Shown: positions 34,674 to 42,916 of the stretch, piece by piece
Layout: each line of letters begins with the position of its first letter
Numbering within the stretch: position 1 is the first letter of the stretch
NCBI GenBank assembly: GCA_050743125.1
Contig: JBOGEB010000001.1
Location: 41,472 to 105,471 of the forward strand
Direction of reading: 5' to 3'
Origin: JBOGEB01 sp050743125
GTDB lineage: Bacteria > Actinomycetota > Nitriliruptoria > Euzebyales > Egibacteraceae
DNA length: 64,000 bases
Notes under the pieces: model-generated
Seen by the model: the letters and a program-made list of their open reading frames with translations, nothing else
Databases searched by the model: none
What the model was told of the DNA's origin: nothing
Translations under genes and position numbers: made by a program

Positions 34674-34793
34674 GTGGTTGGACTCGGCTATGCACTCCTG
34701 GTGCTCCTGGGCATCTTGCTTCTCCTGTTCGTGGTGATGCTGGGGATGAGCGTGCCCGATATCGCCAGGTACCTGAGGATCAGGAAGCTGTAG
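34674..34793 (+). CDS. Small membrane protein, DUF6893-like (39 aa)
   Basis: GTG start with GGAGGGG about 6 bases upstream; stop TAG at 34791. The product is one hydrophobic helix (GYALLVLLGILLLLFVVMLG) followed by MSVPDIARYLRIRKL. The C-terminal S(I/V)PDIxRYLRIRxL pattern is the hallmark of the very small actinobacterial DUF6893 family. Function unknown; predicted single-pass membrane peptide with a basic cytoplasmic tail. It stands alone, followed by an imperfect inverted repeat CGAGCAC/GTGCTCG at 34804-34833 that may terminate it. Confidence 0.8.
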   Translation: MVGLGYALLVLLGILLLLFVVMLGMSVPDIARYLRIRKL

Positions 34794-35165
34794 GAGGGTT
34801 CCTCGAGCACGGGCACGGCCCTCTAGGTGCTCGTGCTCTTCCCCGCGCTCTTGTGGCTCTGATCACGCGCTCCCACTGACGATCCGCTCGAGAGGCGTGG
34901 TTTCTGGAAGCTTTTTCGACGTTTCCCTGTGGTCGAGTGGCGAACCCTTGAGGCCCGGGACGGCTGTTCGCGTGGGCACGGTACAACGGAAGTGATTTCT
35001 CGTAGAGATTGAAGTTCCTCGGCTCGATCTCCGTCCGCTGATCCCCTCCCGCAAACCGGGTGCGAGGCGATGCCGACCGCCCGGAGCAGAGTGGGCGGAC
35101 CCCGGTCGGCGGCAACGCCCTGGAGCCCGCCGATACGCCGTCGCGGCGCTGCGCTGAGTCGGCAC
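34794..35165. other. Intergenic region with possible terminator, otherwise featureless
   Basis: After the possible terminator at 34804-34833 I see no ORF with a ribosome site or good codon use on either strand. Composition falls in 34890-35020. The region ends at the left edge of the duplicated segment. Confidence 0.4.
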
Positions 35166-36616
35166 GGTCAGGAGAGGGCGCGCAAGCGCTGGTCCAGGTT
35201 GCGCACGCAGGCGAGCGGCGTCCACTGAGGGGGCATCGCGTCGCGGACCCGGCGCGCCCGGTCCACGCCGACGCGGTAGCCGGCCGCCTGCGACGCGTCC
35301 AGTGACCGGACCGCGGCGCTGCAGGCAGGCTCGGGGTCACCCGCCGCGGTGTGCCCGAGCGCCACGTCAGCCAGCCGTATCGCTGGCGTGCGCAGGTTCA
35401 CCGGCTGGCTGTCCCACTGGCGCAGTCTGGCCAGGCCCTCGCGTGGGCGTCCGAGGCGCACCTCGATCCGCCCAGCCCAGCTGGTCATGAACGCCTCAGT
35501 GACGGCTAGGCACCCTCGTCGGGCGTACAGCCCCTCGCCGTCGTCGGTCGCCGTGGTCCGCTCGCCGCGCTCCAGCGTCACCGACCCTTCCCGCTGATGC
35601 TCAGGACCGAGCGCGCCGAGCTCCTCGGCCTGGCGCAGCACCACGGTCTTGGTCATGAGCCCCTGAGCAGGAAGGAGCCGCTCGGCGGCCTGGAGCATCG
35701 CCAGGGCGGTGGCGCTGTCGCCGCTGCCCACGTCGACACCGTGCAGGATCGCCGCCGAGGCCAGCGCGCACCCAAGCGCCCGATCGACCCCTGACTGGGC
35801 CGCGAACTTGACCGCCTGGGTGAGGTAGGCGTCCGCCTCGCCGGGATGATCGGCGAACAGCGCCATCCACCCGGCCAGTGCGGCGACCTCGGAGGCGTCC
35901 ACGAGCAGCCCGCGGCGCGCCCCGTCGCGCATCGGCTCGCCCAGGACGCGCACGATCTTGTCGAGCAGCCGGCGGGCGCGCGGCAGCAGCTGCTGCGGCG
36001 GCTTCGTCGCGTAGTCGCCGGTGAGCTTGTCGACCTCGGCGCGCAGCGGGTGGGTGACGTTCGGGAGCGCGACGTAGGTGAGCACGGCGGGCGCGAGCTT
36101 GCGCACGAGCTCGTAGCGGTCCGCGGGGGGCTCCTTGGTGTTCGGGGCGGGGGTTTCCGCCTGCTCGGAGGGGTCGGCCGGCTCGGCCGCGTCGGCGGTC
36201 CAGCGTGCCAGCGCGCTCGGCGGGTCGCGACCGAGGAGCCGGGCCAGGTCGGCGATGGACGGTCGGAGCGCGCCGAGCAGGTAGCGCAGGTTCTCTCGGC
36301 TGGGATAGCGCGACTGCGGGTTGTCGAGCCGGGCGGCTTCGTAGCCGGCCACTTGGGTTCGGGCCAGCGCGCACCGCTGTCCTTGTGACTGGGCGAACGC
36401 CTGCGCCTGCTTGGCGAGCTGGCCGTGGCTCCAGAACCGGTCCTCGCGCAGCTCGGCCAGCACTGTGCCGTCGATCGGCACCCGTGACGGCATCGCCGCC
36501 TCCTTCCTTGCAACGGTTTGGGGTGGAAGCTACGCCCAACGGCGCCCGGTTCCGCAAGCCTGACCGCAGCCTGACACCACCCTGGCTGGAGCCGAGCGGC
36601 AGGTCCGGCACAGCCT
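35166..36616. repeat. 1,451-bp direct duplication, copy 1
   Basis: Bases 35166-36616 match 39946-41396 at a constant offset of 4,780. The encoded 441-aa proteins, and the translations of other frames through the block, are identical, so nucleotide identity is at or near 100 percent. Edges are sharp on both sides and carry no inverted repeats. The block holds the HTH gene plus 123 bp of its upstream region. Confidence 0.93.
35168..36493 (-). CDS. XRE-like HTH regulator with TPR-type C-terminus, copy 1
   Basis: 441 aa. The N-terminal ~90 residues form an XRE-type HTH (VLAELREDRFWSHGQLAKQAQ, then TQVAGYEAARLDNP and ENLRYLLGAL). An acidic linker follows (about 100-125, with a TPAPNTKEPP stretch), then an all-helical region of TPR-like repeats to the C-terminus (for example GWMALFADHPGEADAYLTQAVKFA and AGRIEVRLGRPREGLARLRQW). 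The layout resembles actinobacterial XRE/TPR regulators, some of which sense ligands. It is divergent from the MurC-like gene, with 168-186 bp between starts, and could control it. The copy at 39948 is identical. Confidence 0.8.
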   Translation of the reverse strand: MPSRVPIDGTVLAELREDRFWSHGQLAKQAQAFAQSQGQRCALARTQVAGYEAARLDNPQSRYPSRENLRYLLGALRPSIADLARLLGRDPPSALARWTADAAEPADPSEQAETPAPNTKEPPADRYELVRKLAPAVLTYVALPNVTHPLRAEVDKLTGDYATKPPQQLLPRARRLLDKIVRVLGEPMRDGARRGLLVDASEVAALAGWMALFADHPGEADAYLTQAVKFAAQSGVDRALGCALASAAILHGVDVGSGDSATALAMLQAAERLLPAQGLMTKTVVLRQAEELGALGPEHQREGSVTLERGERTTATDDGEGLYARRGCLAVTEAFMTSWAGRIEVRLGRPREGLARLRQWDSQPVNLRTPAIRLADVALGHTAAGDPEPACSAAVRSLDASQAAGYRVGVDRARRVRDAMPPQWTPLACVRNLDQRLRALS

Positions 36617-36645
36617 GACGGCATGGACCGCGAGCCCACGAGCCC

Positions 36646-36681
36646 AAAGGGAGCGACGACGTGAAAGGGAGCGACGACGTG
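36646..36681 (+). repeat. 18-bp tandem duplication carrying ribosome site and start
   Basis: AAAGGGAGCGACGACGTG occurs twice in a row (36646-36663, 36664-36681). Each copy contains a GGGAG Shine-Dalgarno and a GTG in the same frame, so the MurC-like gene has two equivalent starts, six codons apart. Confidence 0.85.
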
Positions 36682-38140
36682 ACAGAGACCAGAACCGTGC
36701 GGTTGCCAGCCGATCCGATCGCTAGACCGGTGGACCTGAGCCGACCGCACTTCGTTGGCATTGGTGGGGGCCGGCATGTCGGCCCTGGCCCAGGTCGCCC
36801 TTTGCCGCCGGGCACAGGTGAGCGGAAGCGACATCACCGGCTCACCCCGGCTGAGCGCGTTGACTGCATCCGGCTGCCGGATCCAGTTCGGACATGTGGC
36901 CGCCAACGTCGGTGAGCCGACCTGTGTCGTGTTCTCCACGGCGATTGCTGAGGACAATCCGGAGCTGCTGGCGGCCCGTGAGCGCGGCATCCCGGTGGTT
37001 CACCGAGCGCATGCGCTGGCCGCGTTGATGGAGGGGCACACGTCGGTGGCGGTCGCTGGCACGCACGGCAAGTCCTCGACCACGGCCATGCTGGCGGTGG
37101 CGTTGCGCGAGCTGGGCCTGGACCCCTCGTATGCGATTGGAGCGGATCTGCACATCCCCGGCAGTGGCGGCCATCACGGCGCTGGGGAGATCTTCGTGGC
37201 CGAGGCGGACGAGTCGGACCACAGCTTCCACGTCCTGCGGCCGGACGTGGCGCTCGTCCTCAACGTCGATGACGACCATCCTGAGAACTACGGCGGGCTG
37301 GCCGACCATATCAACGCCTACGCGGCCTTCGCCCGCCGCATCACGATCAGGGGTGTGTTGGTGGTCAACGTCGATGACGACGGCGCCCGCCAGCTCAGCA
37401 CACGCCTGACGCGCGACGCCCCTTGGCTGCGCCTGGTCACCTATGGGACGGCGGAGCACGCCGACGTTCGGATCATCTCGATGCAGACCCGCCGCATGGC
37501 TGCCACGACGACCGTAGCGATGCCTGACGGTGTGTGCGTCCGTATCGAGCTTGGCGTGCCGGGCCGGCACATGGCGCACAACGCGGTCGCTGTCCTAGCC
37601 GTCGCCGGCGTACTGGGTATCGATACCGCGGCGGCGGCCAGCGCGCTTGGCCGTTACGGCGGGGTGCGGCGCAGGCTCACACCCCATGGCGAGCCCGATG
37701 GGGTCAGCGTGGTGGACAGCTTTGCTCATCATCCCACGGAGATCGCTGCCGACCTGGACGCGGCTCGCTCGCTGGCTGAGGCTGACGGCCGTGTGCTGGT
37801 GGTGTTCCAACCGGCCGGGTACGGGCGCACCTGGGCGCTGGGTGCAGAAATGGGCGCAGCCCTGGCCGCGGCCGACGCGGTGGTGCTACTGGAGATCTAC
37901 AACCGGCACGGCGATGTGCTGCCCGGCGTCACCAGCGGCATCGTCGCTGACGCGCTGGCCGCGCACGGCGGCGCCGTGATCGCCGCATCCGATCGGCAGG
38001 CAGCGGTGGACGCCGCGGTGGAGATGGCCGAGCCCGGCGATGTAGTCCTCACGATGGGCAGCGGTGACGTGACCAGACTGGGGCGGGTGATCTGCAAGCG
38101 CATTACCGCGTCAGCACGGCACGTGCCGGCCCTGCGGTAA
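36679..38140 (+). CDS. MurC-like Mur ligase, frameshifted near the N-terminus
   Basis: Family: UDP-N-acetylmuramate-L-alanine ligase. The start frame (GTG 36661 or 36679) reads ...DLSRPHFVGIGG, the MurC N-terminus; the expected AGMSALAQVAL continues only after removing one G from the GGGGG run at 36766-36770. From there the frame is open to 38140. Motifs: ATP loop VAGTHGKSSTTAML, FVAEADESDHSF, NVDDDHPENYGG, DSFAHHPTEIAADL (standard DDYGHHPTE) and VFQPAGYGRTW (standard QPHRYTRT). So it is MurC-type but diverged in the C-terminal domain. The extra G could be a sequencing error, a pseudogene mark, or phase variation. It lies between two identical regulator copies and converges with the MurF-like gene, outside any dcw cluster. 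Confidence 0.8.
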
Positions 38141-38235
38141 GACGCGCAGACACGACCCTCTCGCAGGGCAACTCCGTTGTGTACCGCCTCGGCGGCTGGA
38201 GGCGGCCAGGGCTGTCCTGCCTGGAGCGTCGGCGG

Positions 38236-39636
38236 TCACAACGTCGCCTCGGCCAGCCCGGCGGTGAGCTGGCCGGCCAGCACGTCGAGTCCAGCGGCGT
38301 GGGAGGATTTCACGAGGACAACGTCGCCGGGACGCAGCAGGTCGGTCTCCAGTAGCTGGTAGGCGGCGTGGCGGTCGGCCACCAGCACGGTGGTCATGTC
38401 CGGGCGCCGCTCGCGTGCGGTCTTCTCCAGCAGCGCGGCTTCAACCCCCCCGACCGCGACCAGCAGATCGATGTCCATGCCTGCCACGACTCGGCCGATC
38501 GCGGCGTGCTCAGCGGACGAGTTGTCACCGAGTTCGCGCATCTCGCCCAGCACGGCGACCGTACGGCGACCGTGGCCCATCACGGCCAGCGCGCGCAGCC
38601 CTGCGCGCATCGAGTCGGGGTTGGCGTTGAACGCATCGTTGACAACCGTCACCCCGTCGGCGCGCTCGTGGACCTCCATCCGCCCGGCCGACAGGGGCCG
38701 GGCCCGGCTGAGCGCGTCGGCGATATCGGCGGTGGACATGCCCAGGCCATACGCCACGGCGGCGGCACCCAGCGCGTTGGACACCTGGTGCTCGCCGAGC
38801 ATGTCCAGCGCCACCGGGGCGGAGCCCGCCGGGGTGTGCAACATGAAGCGGGCGCGAGCGCCCTCGTCCAGGCCTACGCCTTCGGCCCGCACGGCAGCTC
38901 TGAAGCCGCGCCCGAACAGCAGCACCTCTGCGGTGGTGCGTCCGGCCATGGCCGCGACCAGCTCGTCGTCGGCGTTCAGCACCGCCAGGCCGTCAGCCGG
39001 TAGCGCCTCGACCAGCTCGGCCTTGGCCTGTGCGATCGCCGCTTGGCTCCCGAACTCGCCGATGTGGGCGGTACCGACATTGAGCACCAGCCCGATACGG
39101 GGCGGGATCAGGTTGGTCAGATGGGAGATGTCGCCGCGACGGCGGGCTCCCATCTCCAGAACCAGGTAGCGGGTCGTCTGATCTGCGCGCAGCACGGTCA
39201 GCGGCAGCCCGATCTCGTTGTTGAACGAGCGGGCGGTGGCCACCGTCGAGCCGTGCCGTTCCAGGACCTGAGCCAGCAGGTCCTTGGTGCTGGTCTTGCC
39301 TGACGACCCGGTCAACGCGATCGAGGTGACGTCGCCTAAGCGTCCGACGACGTCGCCAGCCAACGTCCCGAGCGCGGCTACGACGTCGCCAACGACGATC
39401 GCGGGCACCCCGACCGGGCGGGCCGCCAACGTGGCGACCGCCCCTGCCTTGATGGCGGCGGTGGCGAAGGCATGCCCGTCGACGCGACTTCCGGACAGCG
39501 CGGCGAACAGGGCGCCACCGACGACCTCCCGAGAGTCCATCACGACCGGCCCCGTCACCCGCGCGGTGGCGTCCGAGACATCGTGGAGCCGCCCCGCGAC
39601 CGTCTGCGCGATCTCGGTCAAGGTCAGTGGCAACAC
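38236..39636 (-). CDS. MurF-like ligase (UDP-MurNAc-tripeptide:D-Ala-D-Ala ligase family)
   Basis: 466 aa from the GTG at 39636 (GGAGG 8 bases upstream); in-frame starts at 39651 and 39675 also exist. N-terminal domain: VVMDSREVVGGALFAALSGSRVDGHAF. ATP loop: IALTGSSGKTSTKDLLAQVL. Then NNEIGLPLTVL, LEMGARRRGDISHL, NVGTAHIGEFGS, and in the last domain VNDAFNANPDSMRAGL, all typical of MurF. MurF adds D-Ala-D-Ala to the peptidoglycan precursor. As a stand-alone copy paired with a MurC-like gene it may serve a modified precursor or a non-peptidoglycan peptide ligation, which is inference. It could be read from the upstream HTH copy 2, 312 bases away. Confidence 0.88.
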   Translation of the reverse strand: MLPLTLTEIAQTVAGRLHDVSDATARVTGPVVMDSREVVGGALFAALSGSRVDGHAFATAAIKAGAVATLAARPVGVPAIVVGDVVAALGTLAGDVVGRLGDVTSIALTGSSGKTSTKDLLAQVLERHGSTVATARSFNNEIGLPLTVLRADQTTRYLVLEMGARRRGDISHLTNLIPPRIGLVLNVGTAHIGEFGSQAAIAQAKAELVEALPADGLAVLNADDELVAAMAGRTTAEVLLFGRGFRAAVRAEGVGLDEGARARFMLHTPAGSAPVALDMLGEHQVSNALGAAAVAYGLGMSTADIADALSRARPLSAGRMEVHERADGVTVVNDAFNANPDSMRAGLRALAVMGHGRRTVAVLGEMRELGDNSSAEHAAIGRVVAGMDIDLLVAVGGVEAALLEKTARERRPDMTTVLVADRHAAYQLLETDLLRPGDVVLVKSSHAAGLDVLAGQLTAGLAEATL

Positions 39637-39945
39637 GACCGATTCCTCCATCACGTATGCGGATCCGGCTGGCACCAGTACAGGGGCGCTGCTATGGCTC
39701 TCGGGGGGAGGTGGCCATCGAGGCCAGCGCGGACCCGATCGCAGTCCGAGCGAGGATCCACCCCCAAGCCCCCAGCCGGGTCCTCAGGATTCCCTCTCCT
39801 CGGCAACAGACGCTACACGGTCACCCGAAACCGGTGCCCTGAACGTCTGGTTGGAGCAGATTCGATCTGTTGCGACGCCGAACGCGCAATCCGGGATTGA
39901 AGCGGGACGGGCCTCGGCTGTTTTCTCGACCCGTCCGGCCGACAT
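39637..39945. other. Gap between MurF-like gene and regulator copy 2
   Basis: No ORF here has both a ribosome site and good codon use. The segment probably carries the promoter of the MurF-like gene on the minus strand, around 39800-39900 where the composition drops. It ends at the left edge of the duplication. Confidence 0.35.
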
Positions 39946-41396
39946 GGTCAGGAGAGGGCGCGCAAGCGCTGGTCCAGGTTGCGCACGCAGGCGAGCGGCG
40001 TCCACTGAGGGGGCATCGCGTCGCGGACCCGGCGCGCCCGGTCCACGCCGACGCGGTAGCCGGCCGCCTGCGACGCGTCCAGTGACCGGACCGCGGCGCT
40101 GCAGGCAGGCTCGGGGTCACCCGCCGCGGTGTGCCCGAGCGCCACGTCAGCCAGCCGTATCGCTGGCGTGCGCAGGTTCACCGGCTGGCTGTCCCACTGG
40201 CGCAGTCTGGCCAGGCCCTCGCGTGGGCGTCCGAGGCGCACCTCGATCCGCCCAGCCCAGCTGGTCATGAACGCCTCAGTGACGGCTAGGCACCCTCGTC
40301 GGGCGTACAGCCCCTCGCCGTCGTCGGTCGCCGTGGTCCGCTCGCCGCGCTCCAGCGTCACCGACCCTTCCCGCTGATGCTCAGGACCGAGCGCGCCGAG
40401 CTCCTCGGCCTGGCGCAGCACCACGGTCTTGGTCATGAGCCCCTGAGCAGGAAGGAGCCGCTCGGCGGCCTGGAGCATCGCCAGGGCGGTGGCGCTGTCG
40501 CCGCTGCCCACGTCGACACCGTGCAGGATCGCCGCCGAGGCCAGCGCGCACCCAAGCGCCCGATCGACCCCTGACTGGGCCGCGAACTTGACCGCCTGGG
40601 TGAGGTAGGCGTCCGCCTCGCCGGGATGATCGGCGAACAGCGCCATCCACCCGGCCAGTGCGGCGACCTCGGAGGCGTCCACGAGCAGCCCGCGGCGCGC
40701 CCCGTCGCGCATCGGCTCGCCCAGGACGCGCACGATCTTGTCGAGCAGCCGGCGGGCGCGCGGCAGCAGCTGCTGCGGCGGCTTCGTCGCGTAGTCGCCG
40801 GTGAGCTTGTCGACCTCGGCGCGCAGCGGGTGGGTGACGTTCGGGAGCGCGACGTAGGTGAGCACGGCGGGCGCGAGCTTGCGCACGAGCTCGTAGCGGT
40901 CCGCGGGGGGCTCCTTGGTGTTCGGGGCGGGGGTTTCCGCCTGCTCGGAGGGGTCGGCCGGCTCGGCCGCGTCGGCGGTCCAGCGTGCCAGCGCGCTCGG
41001 CGGGTCGCGACCGAGGAGCCGGGCCAGGTCGGCGATGGACGGTCGGAGCGCGCCGAGCAGGTAGCGCAGGTTCTCTCGGCTGGGATAGCGCGACTGCGGG
41101 TTGTCGAGCCGGGCGGCTTCGTAGCCGGCCACTTGGGTTCGGGCCAGCGCGCACCGCTGTCCTTGTGACTGGGCGAACGCCTGCGCCTGCTTGGCGAGCT
41201 GGCCGTGGCTCCAGAACCGGTCCTCGCGCAGCTCGGCCAGCACTGTGCCGTCGATCGGCACCCGTGACGGCATCGCCGCCTCCTTCCTTGCAACGGTTTG
41301 GGGTGGAAGCTACGCCCAACGGCGCCCGGTTCCGCAAGCCTGACCGCAGCCTGACACCACCCTGGCTGGAGCCGAGCGGCAGGTCCGGCACAGCCT
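39946..41396. repeat. 1,451-bp direct duplication, copy 2
   Basis: Same sequence and orientation as 35166-36616. The two copies bracket 3,329 bp holding the Mur-ligase pair. Homologous recombination between them would delete or amplify a 4,780-bp unit. Confidence 0.93.
39948..41273 (-). CDS. XRE-like HTH regulator with TPR-type C-terminus, copy 2
   Basis: Identical in protein sequence to the gene at 35168-36493 (441 aa; HTH at residues ~8-90, helical repeats after ~130). Here it is upstream of, and in the same direction as, the MurF-like gene and divergent from whiB, so the two copies see different neighbours. Its 123-bp upstream segment is duplicated too and the copies probably share a promoter. 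Perfect identity points to recent duplication or ongoing gene conversion. Confidence 0.8.
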   Translation of the reverse strand: MPSRVPIDGTVLAELREDRFWSHGQLAKQAQAFAQSQGQRCALARTQVAGYEAARLDNPQSRYPSRENLRYLLGALRPSIADLARLLGRDPPSALARWTADAAEPADPSEQAETPAPNTKEPPADRYELVRKLAPAVLTYVALPNVTHPLRAEVDKLTGDYATKPPQQLLPRARRLLDKIVRVLGEPMRDGARRGLLVDASEVAALAGWMALFADHPGEADAYLTQAVKFAAQSGVDRALGCALASAAILHGVDVGSGDSATALAMLQAAERLLPAQGLMTKTVVLRQAEELGALGPEHQREGSVTLERGERTTATDDGEGLYARRGCLAVTEAFMTSWAGRIEVRLGRPREGLARLRQWDSQPVNLRTPAIRLADVALGHTAAGDPEPACSAAVRSLDASQAAGYRVGVDRARRVRDAMPPQWTPLACVRNLDQRLRALS

Positions 41397-41471
41397 TGCG
41401 AGGCAAGAAGCGACCTTTCATCGACTCGCTCACGCGGTGCGTGCCGCCGAGCGCGAGGAGGAGCAAGACCA

Positions 41472-41735
41472 ATGAGCTGGGGACTGGACTGGCGTGATCG
41501 CGCCGCCTGCATCGGCATGGACAGCCAAATCTTCTTTCCCTGTGGCAGCACCGGCGTTGCGCTGGACCAGGCCGAGGAGGCCAAGGCCGTGTGCCAGCGC
41601 TGCCCCGTCGTCACCCAATGCCTCGAATGGGCGATGGAAACCAACCAACCGGACGGCGTGTGGGGCGGCATGTCCGCAGACGAGCGGCGCACCCTCCGCC
41701 GCTCCCGCTGCCGCACCCGAAGACCCCGCGGCTGA
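41472..41735 (+). CDS. WhiB-family iron-sulphur transcriptional regulator
   Basis: 87 aa, ATG with GAGGAGGAG upstream. The four cluster cysteines are present: one in RDRAACIGMDSQIFFPCG (about residue 13) and three in AKAVCQRCPVVTQCLEWAM (C-x2-C-x5-C, about residues 41-50). The family turn GVWGGMSADERRTLRR and basic tail RRSRCRTRRPRG follow. Note additional Cys residues at the FFPCG site and in the tail. WhiB-like proteins bind sigma factor region 4 with a [4Fe-4S] cluster and control stress, division or redox genes. Located between the duplicated regulator and the psp operon; 134 bp before pspA, so separate or shared transcription cannot be decided. Confidence 0.96.
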   Translation: MSWGLDWRDRAACIGMDSQIFFPCGSTGVALDQAEEAKAVCQRCPVVTQCLEWAMETNQPDGVWGGMSADERRTLRRSRCRTRRPRG

Positions 41736-41869
41736 GGTCCGCCGCCGTTCAGCGTGGCCGGCGGAACGACCGGGTCATCTCGGCACCGGGCGAGGTTGCC
41801 GTCCACGAACTCACGGTACCGAGCTGGGGCGGGAGCGCTAGGCTCTCAAGGCGAGGGAAGGAGCGTGGC

Positions 41870-42619
41870 ATGGGGCTGACACGGCGGCTGTCCATGGTGT
41901 TCAAGTCGAAGGCGAGCAAGCTGCTCGACCGCGCGGAGGATCCGCGCGAGACGCTCGACTACTCGTACCAGCGACAGCTCGAGATGCTTGTGAAGGTGAA
42001 GCGCGGGGTCGCCGACGTCGCGACCTCCCGGAAGCGCGTGGAGCTGCAGGCCCAGCAGCTGCAGACCCAAGGCGCCAAGCTCCACGACCAGGCGAAGCAG
42101 GCGCTGGAGGCCGGGCGTGAGGACCTGGCCAAGGAGGCGCTGGCCCGCCGTGCGGCGATCCAGCCACAGCTGGAGGGACTGCGCGCCCAGCACGAGCAGC
42201 TCCAGACCGAGGAGGCCAAGCTCACCCTGGCCTCCAGCCGTCTCCAGGCCAAGGTCGACGCGTTCCGCACGCGCAAGGAGACGATCAAGGCGACCTACAC
42301 CGCTGCGGAGGCGCAGGCGCGGATCGGCGAGGCGCTGTCGGGGATCTCTGAGGAGATGGGCGACGTCGGCCTCGCGGTCCAGCGGGCCGAGGACCGCACG
42401 GCGGAGCTCCAGTCTCGCGCCGGGGCGATCGACGAGCTGCTCGCCTCCGGTGCGCTCGAGGACGTCACCGGCAGCTCGGACCCGATCCAGGCCGAGCTCG
42501 ACAAGGTCACGGCCACCGTGGGGGTCGACGCGGAGCTTGCCCGCCTGAAGAGCGAACTCACTGCCGGGGCCGCTCCGCAGGCGCTGGAGGCGCCGAAGCA
42601 ACCGGAGGAGGCGCAGTGA
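41870..42619 (+). CDS. pspA: PspA/IM30 (ESCRT-III-like) membrane-stress protein
   Basis: 249 aa, ATG with GGAAGGAG upstream. N-terminal helix MGLTRRLSMVFKSKASKLLDRAEDP is the lipid-binding helix. The remainder is a long coiled coil (residues ~30-215; YQRQLEMLVKVKRGVADVATSRKRVELQAQQL and so on), as in PspA/Vipp1. It maintains envelope integrity under stress by membrane-bound oligomers. First gene of a four-gene operon with PspAA, HtpX and PspAB. Confidence 0.94.
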   Translation: MGLTRRLSMVFKSKASKLLDRAEDPRETLDYSYQRQLEMLVKVKRGVADVATSRKRVELQAQQLQTQGAKLHDQAKQALEAGREDLAKEALARRAAIQPQLEGLRAQHEQLQTEEAKLTLASSRLQAKVDAFRTRKETIKATYTAAEAQARIGEALSGISEEMGDVGLAVQRAEDRTAELQSRAGAIDELLASGALEDVTGSSDPIQAELDKVTATVGVDAELARLKSELTAGAAPQALEAPKQPEEAQ

Positions 42620-42903
42620 TCGTCCGCATCCTCGGCGAGGGACAGTTCGACGTGCCCGACTCCGCACTCGACGGGCCCGTCGGGCTCAACGAGCTCGACG
42701 GCCGATTGACCGAGGCCGTCGAGGCGGCCGACAACGACGCGTTCACCGCCGCGCTCAGTGAGCTGCTCGCGGCGGTCCGGGGGCACGCGACGCCTCACCC
42801 CGCCGACAGCCTCGATCCCTCCGACCTTGTTCTCCCAGGCCCGGACTCCAGCTTGGACGAGGTCCGGAAGATGCTCGGCGCCGAGGGCTTGATCCCAGGC
42901 TGA
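42616..42903 (+). CDS. pspAA: PspA-associated protein PspAA
   Basis: 95 aa. It starts MIVRILGEGQFDVPDSAL and ends with SLDEVRKMLGAEGLIPG. The first strand motif, the central L.ELD.RL..AVEA helix and the final GEGLIPG are the PspAA signature. It overlaps pspA by 4 bases. PspAA is a small PspA partner in actinobacteria and archaea; its molecular role is not known. Confidence 0.92.
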   Translation: MIVRILGEGQFDVPDSALDGPVGLNELDGRLTEAVEAADNDAFTAALSELLAAVRGHATPHPADSLDPSDLVLPGPDSSLDEVRKMLGAEGLIPG

Positions 42904-42916
42904 GGTTCGAATCATC

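Noticed and set aside
35166..36616. The 1,451-bp duplication as an insertion sequence
   Set aside because: No transposase, no terminal inverted repeats and no target duplication at the edges; the encoded protein is a regulator.
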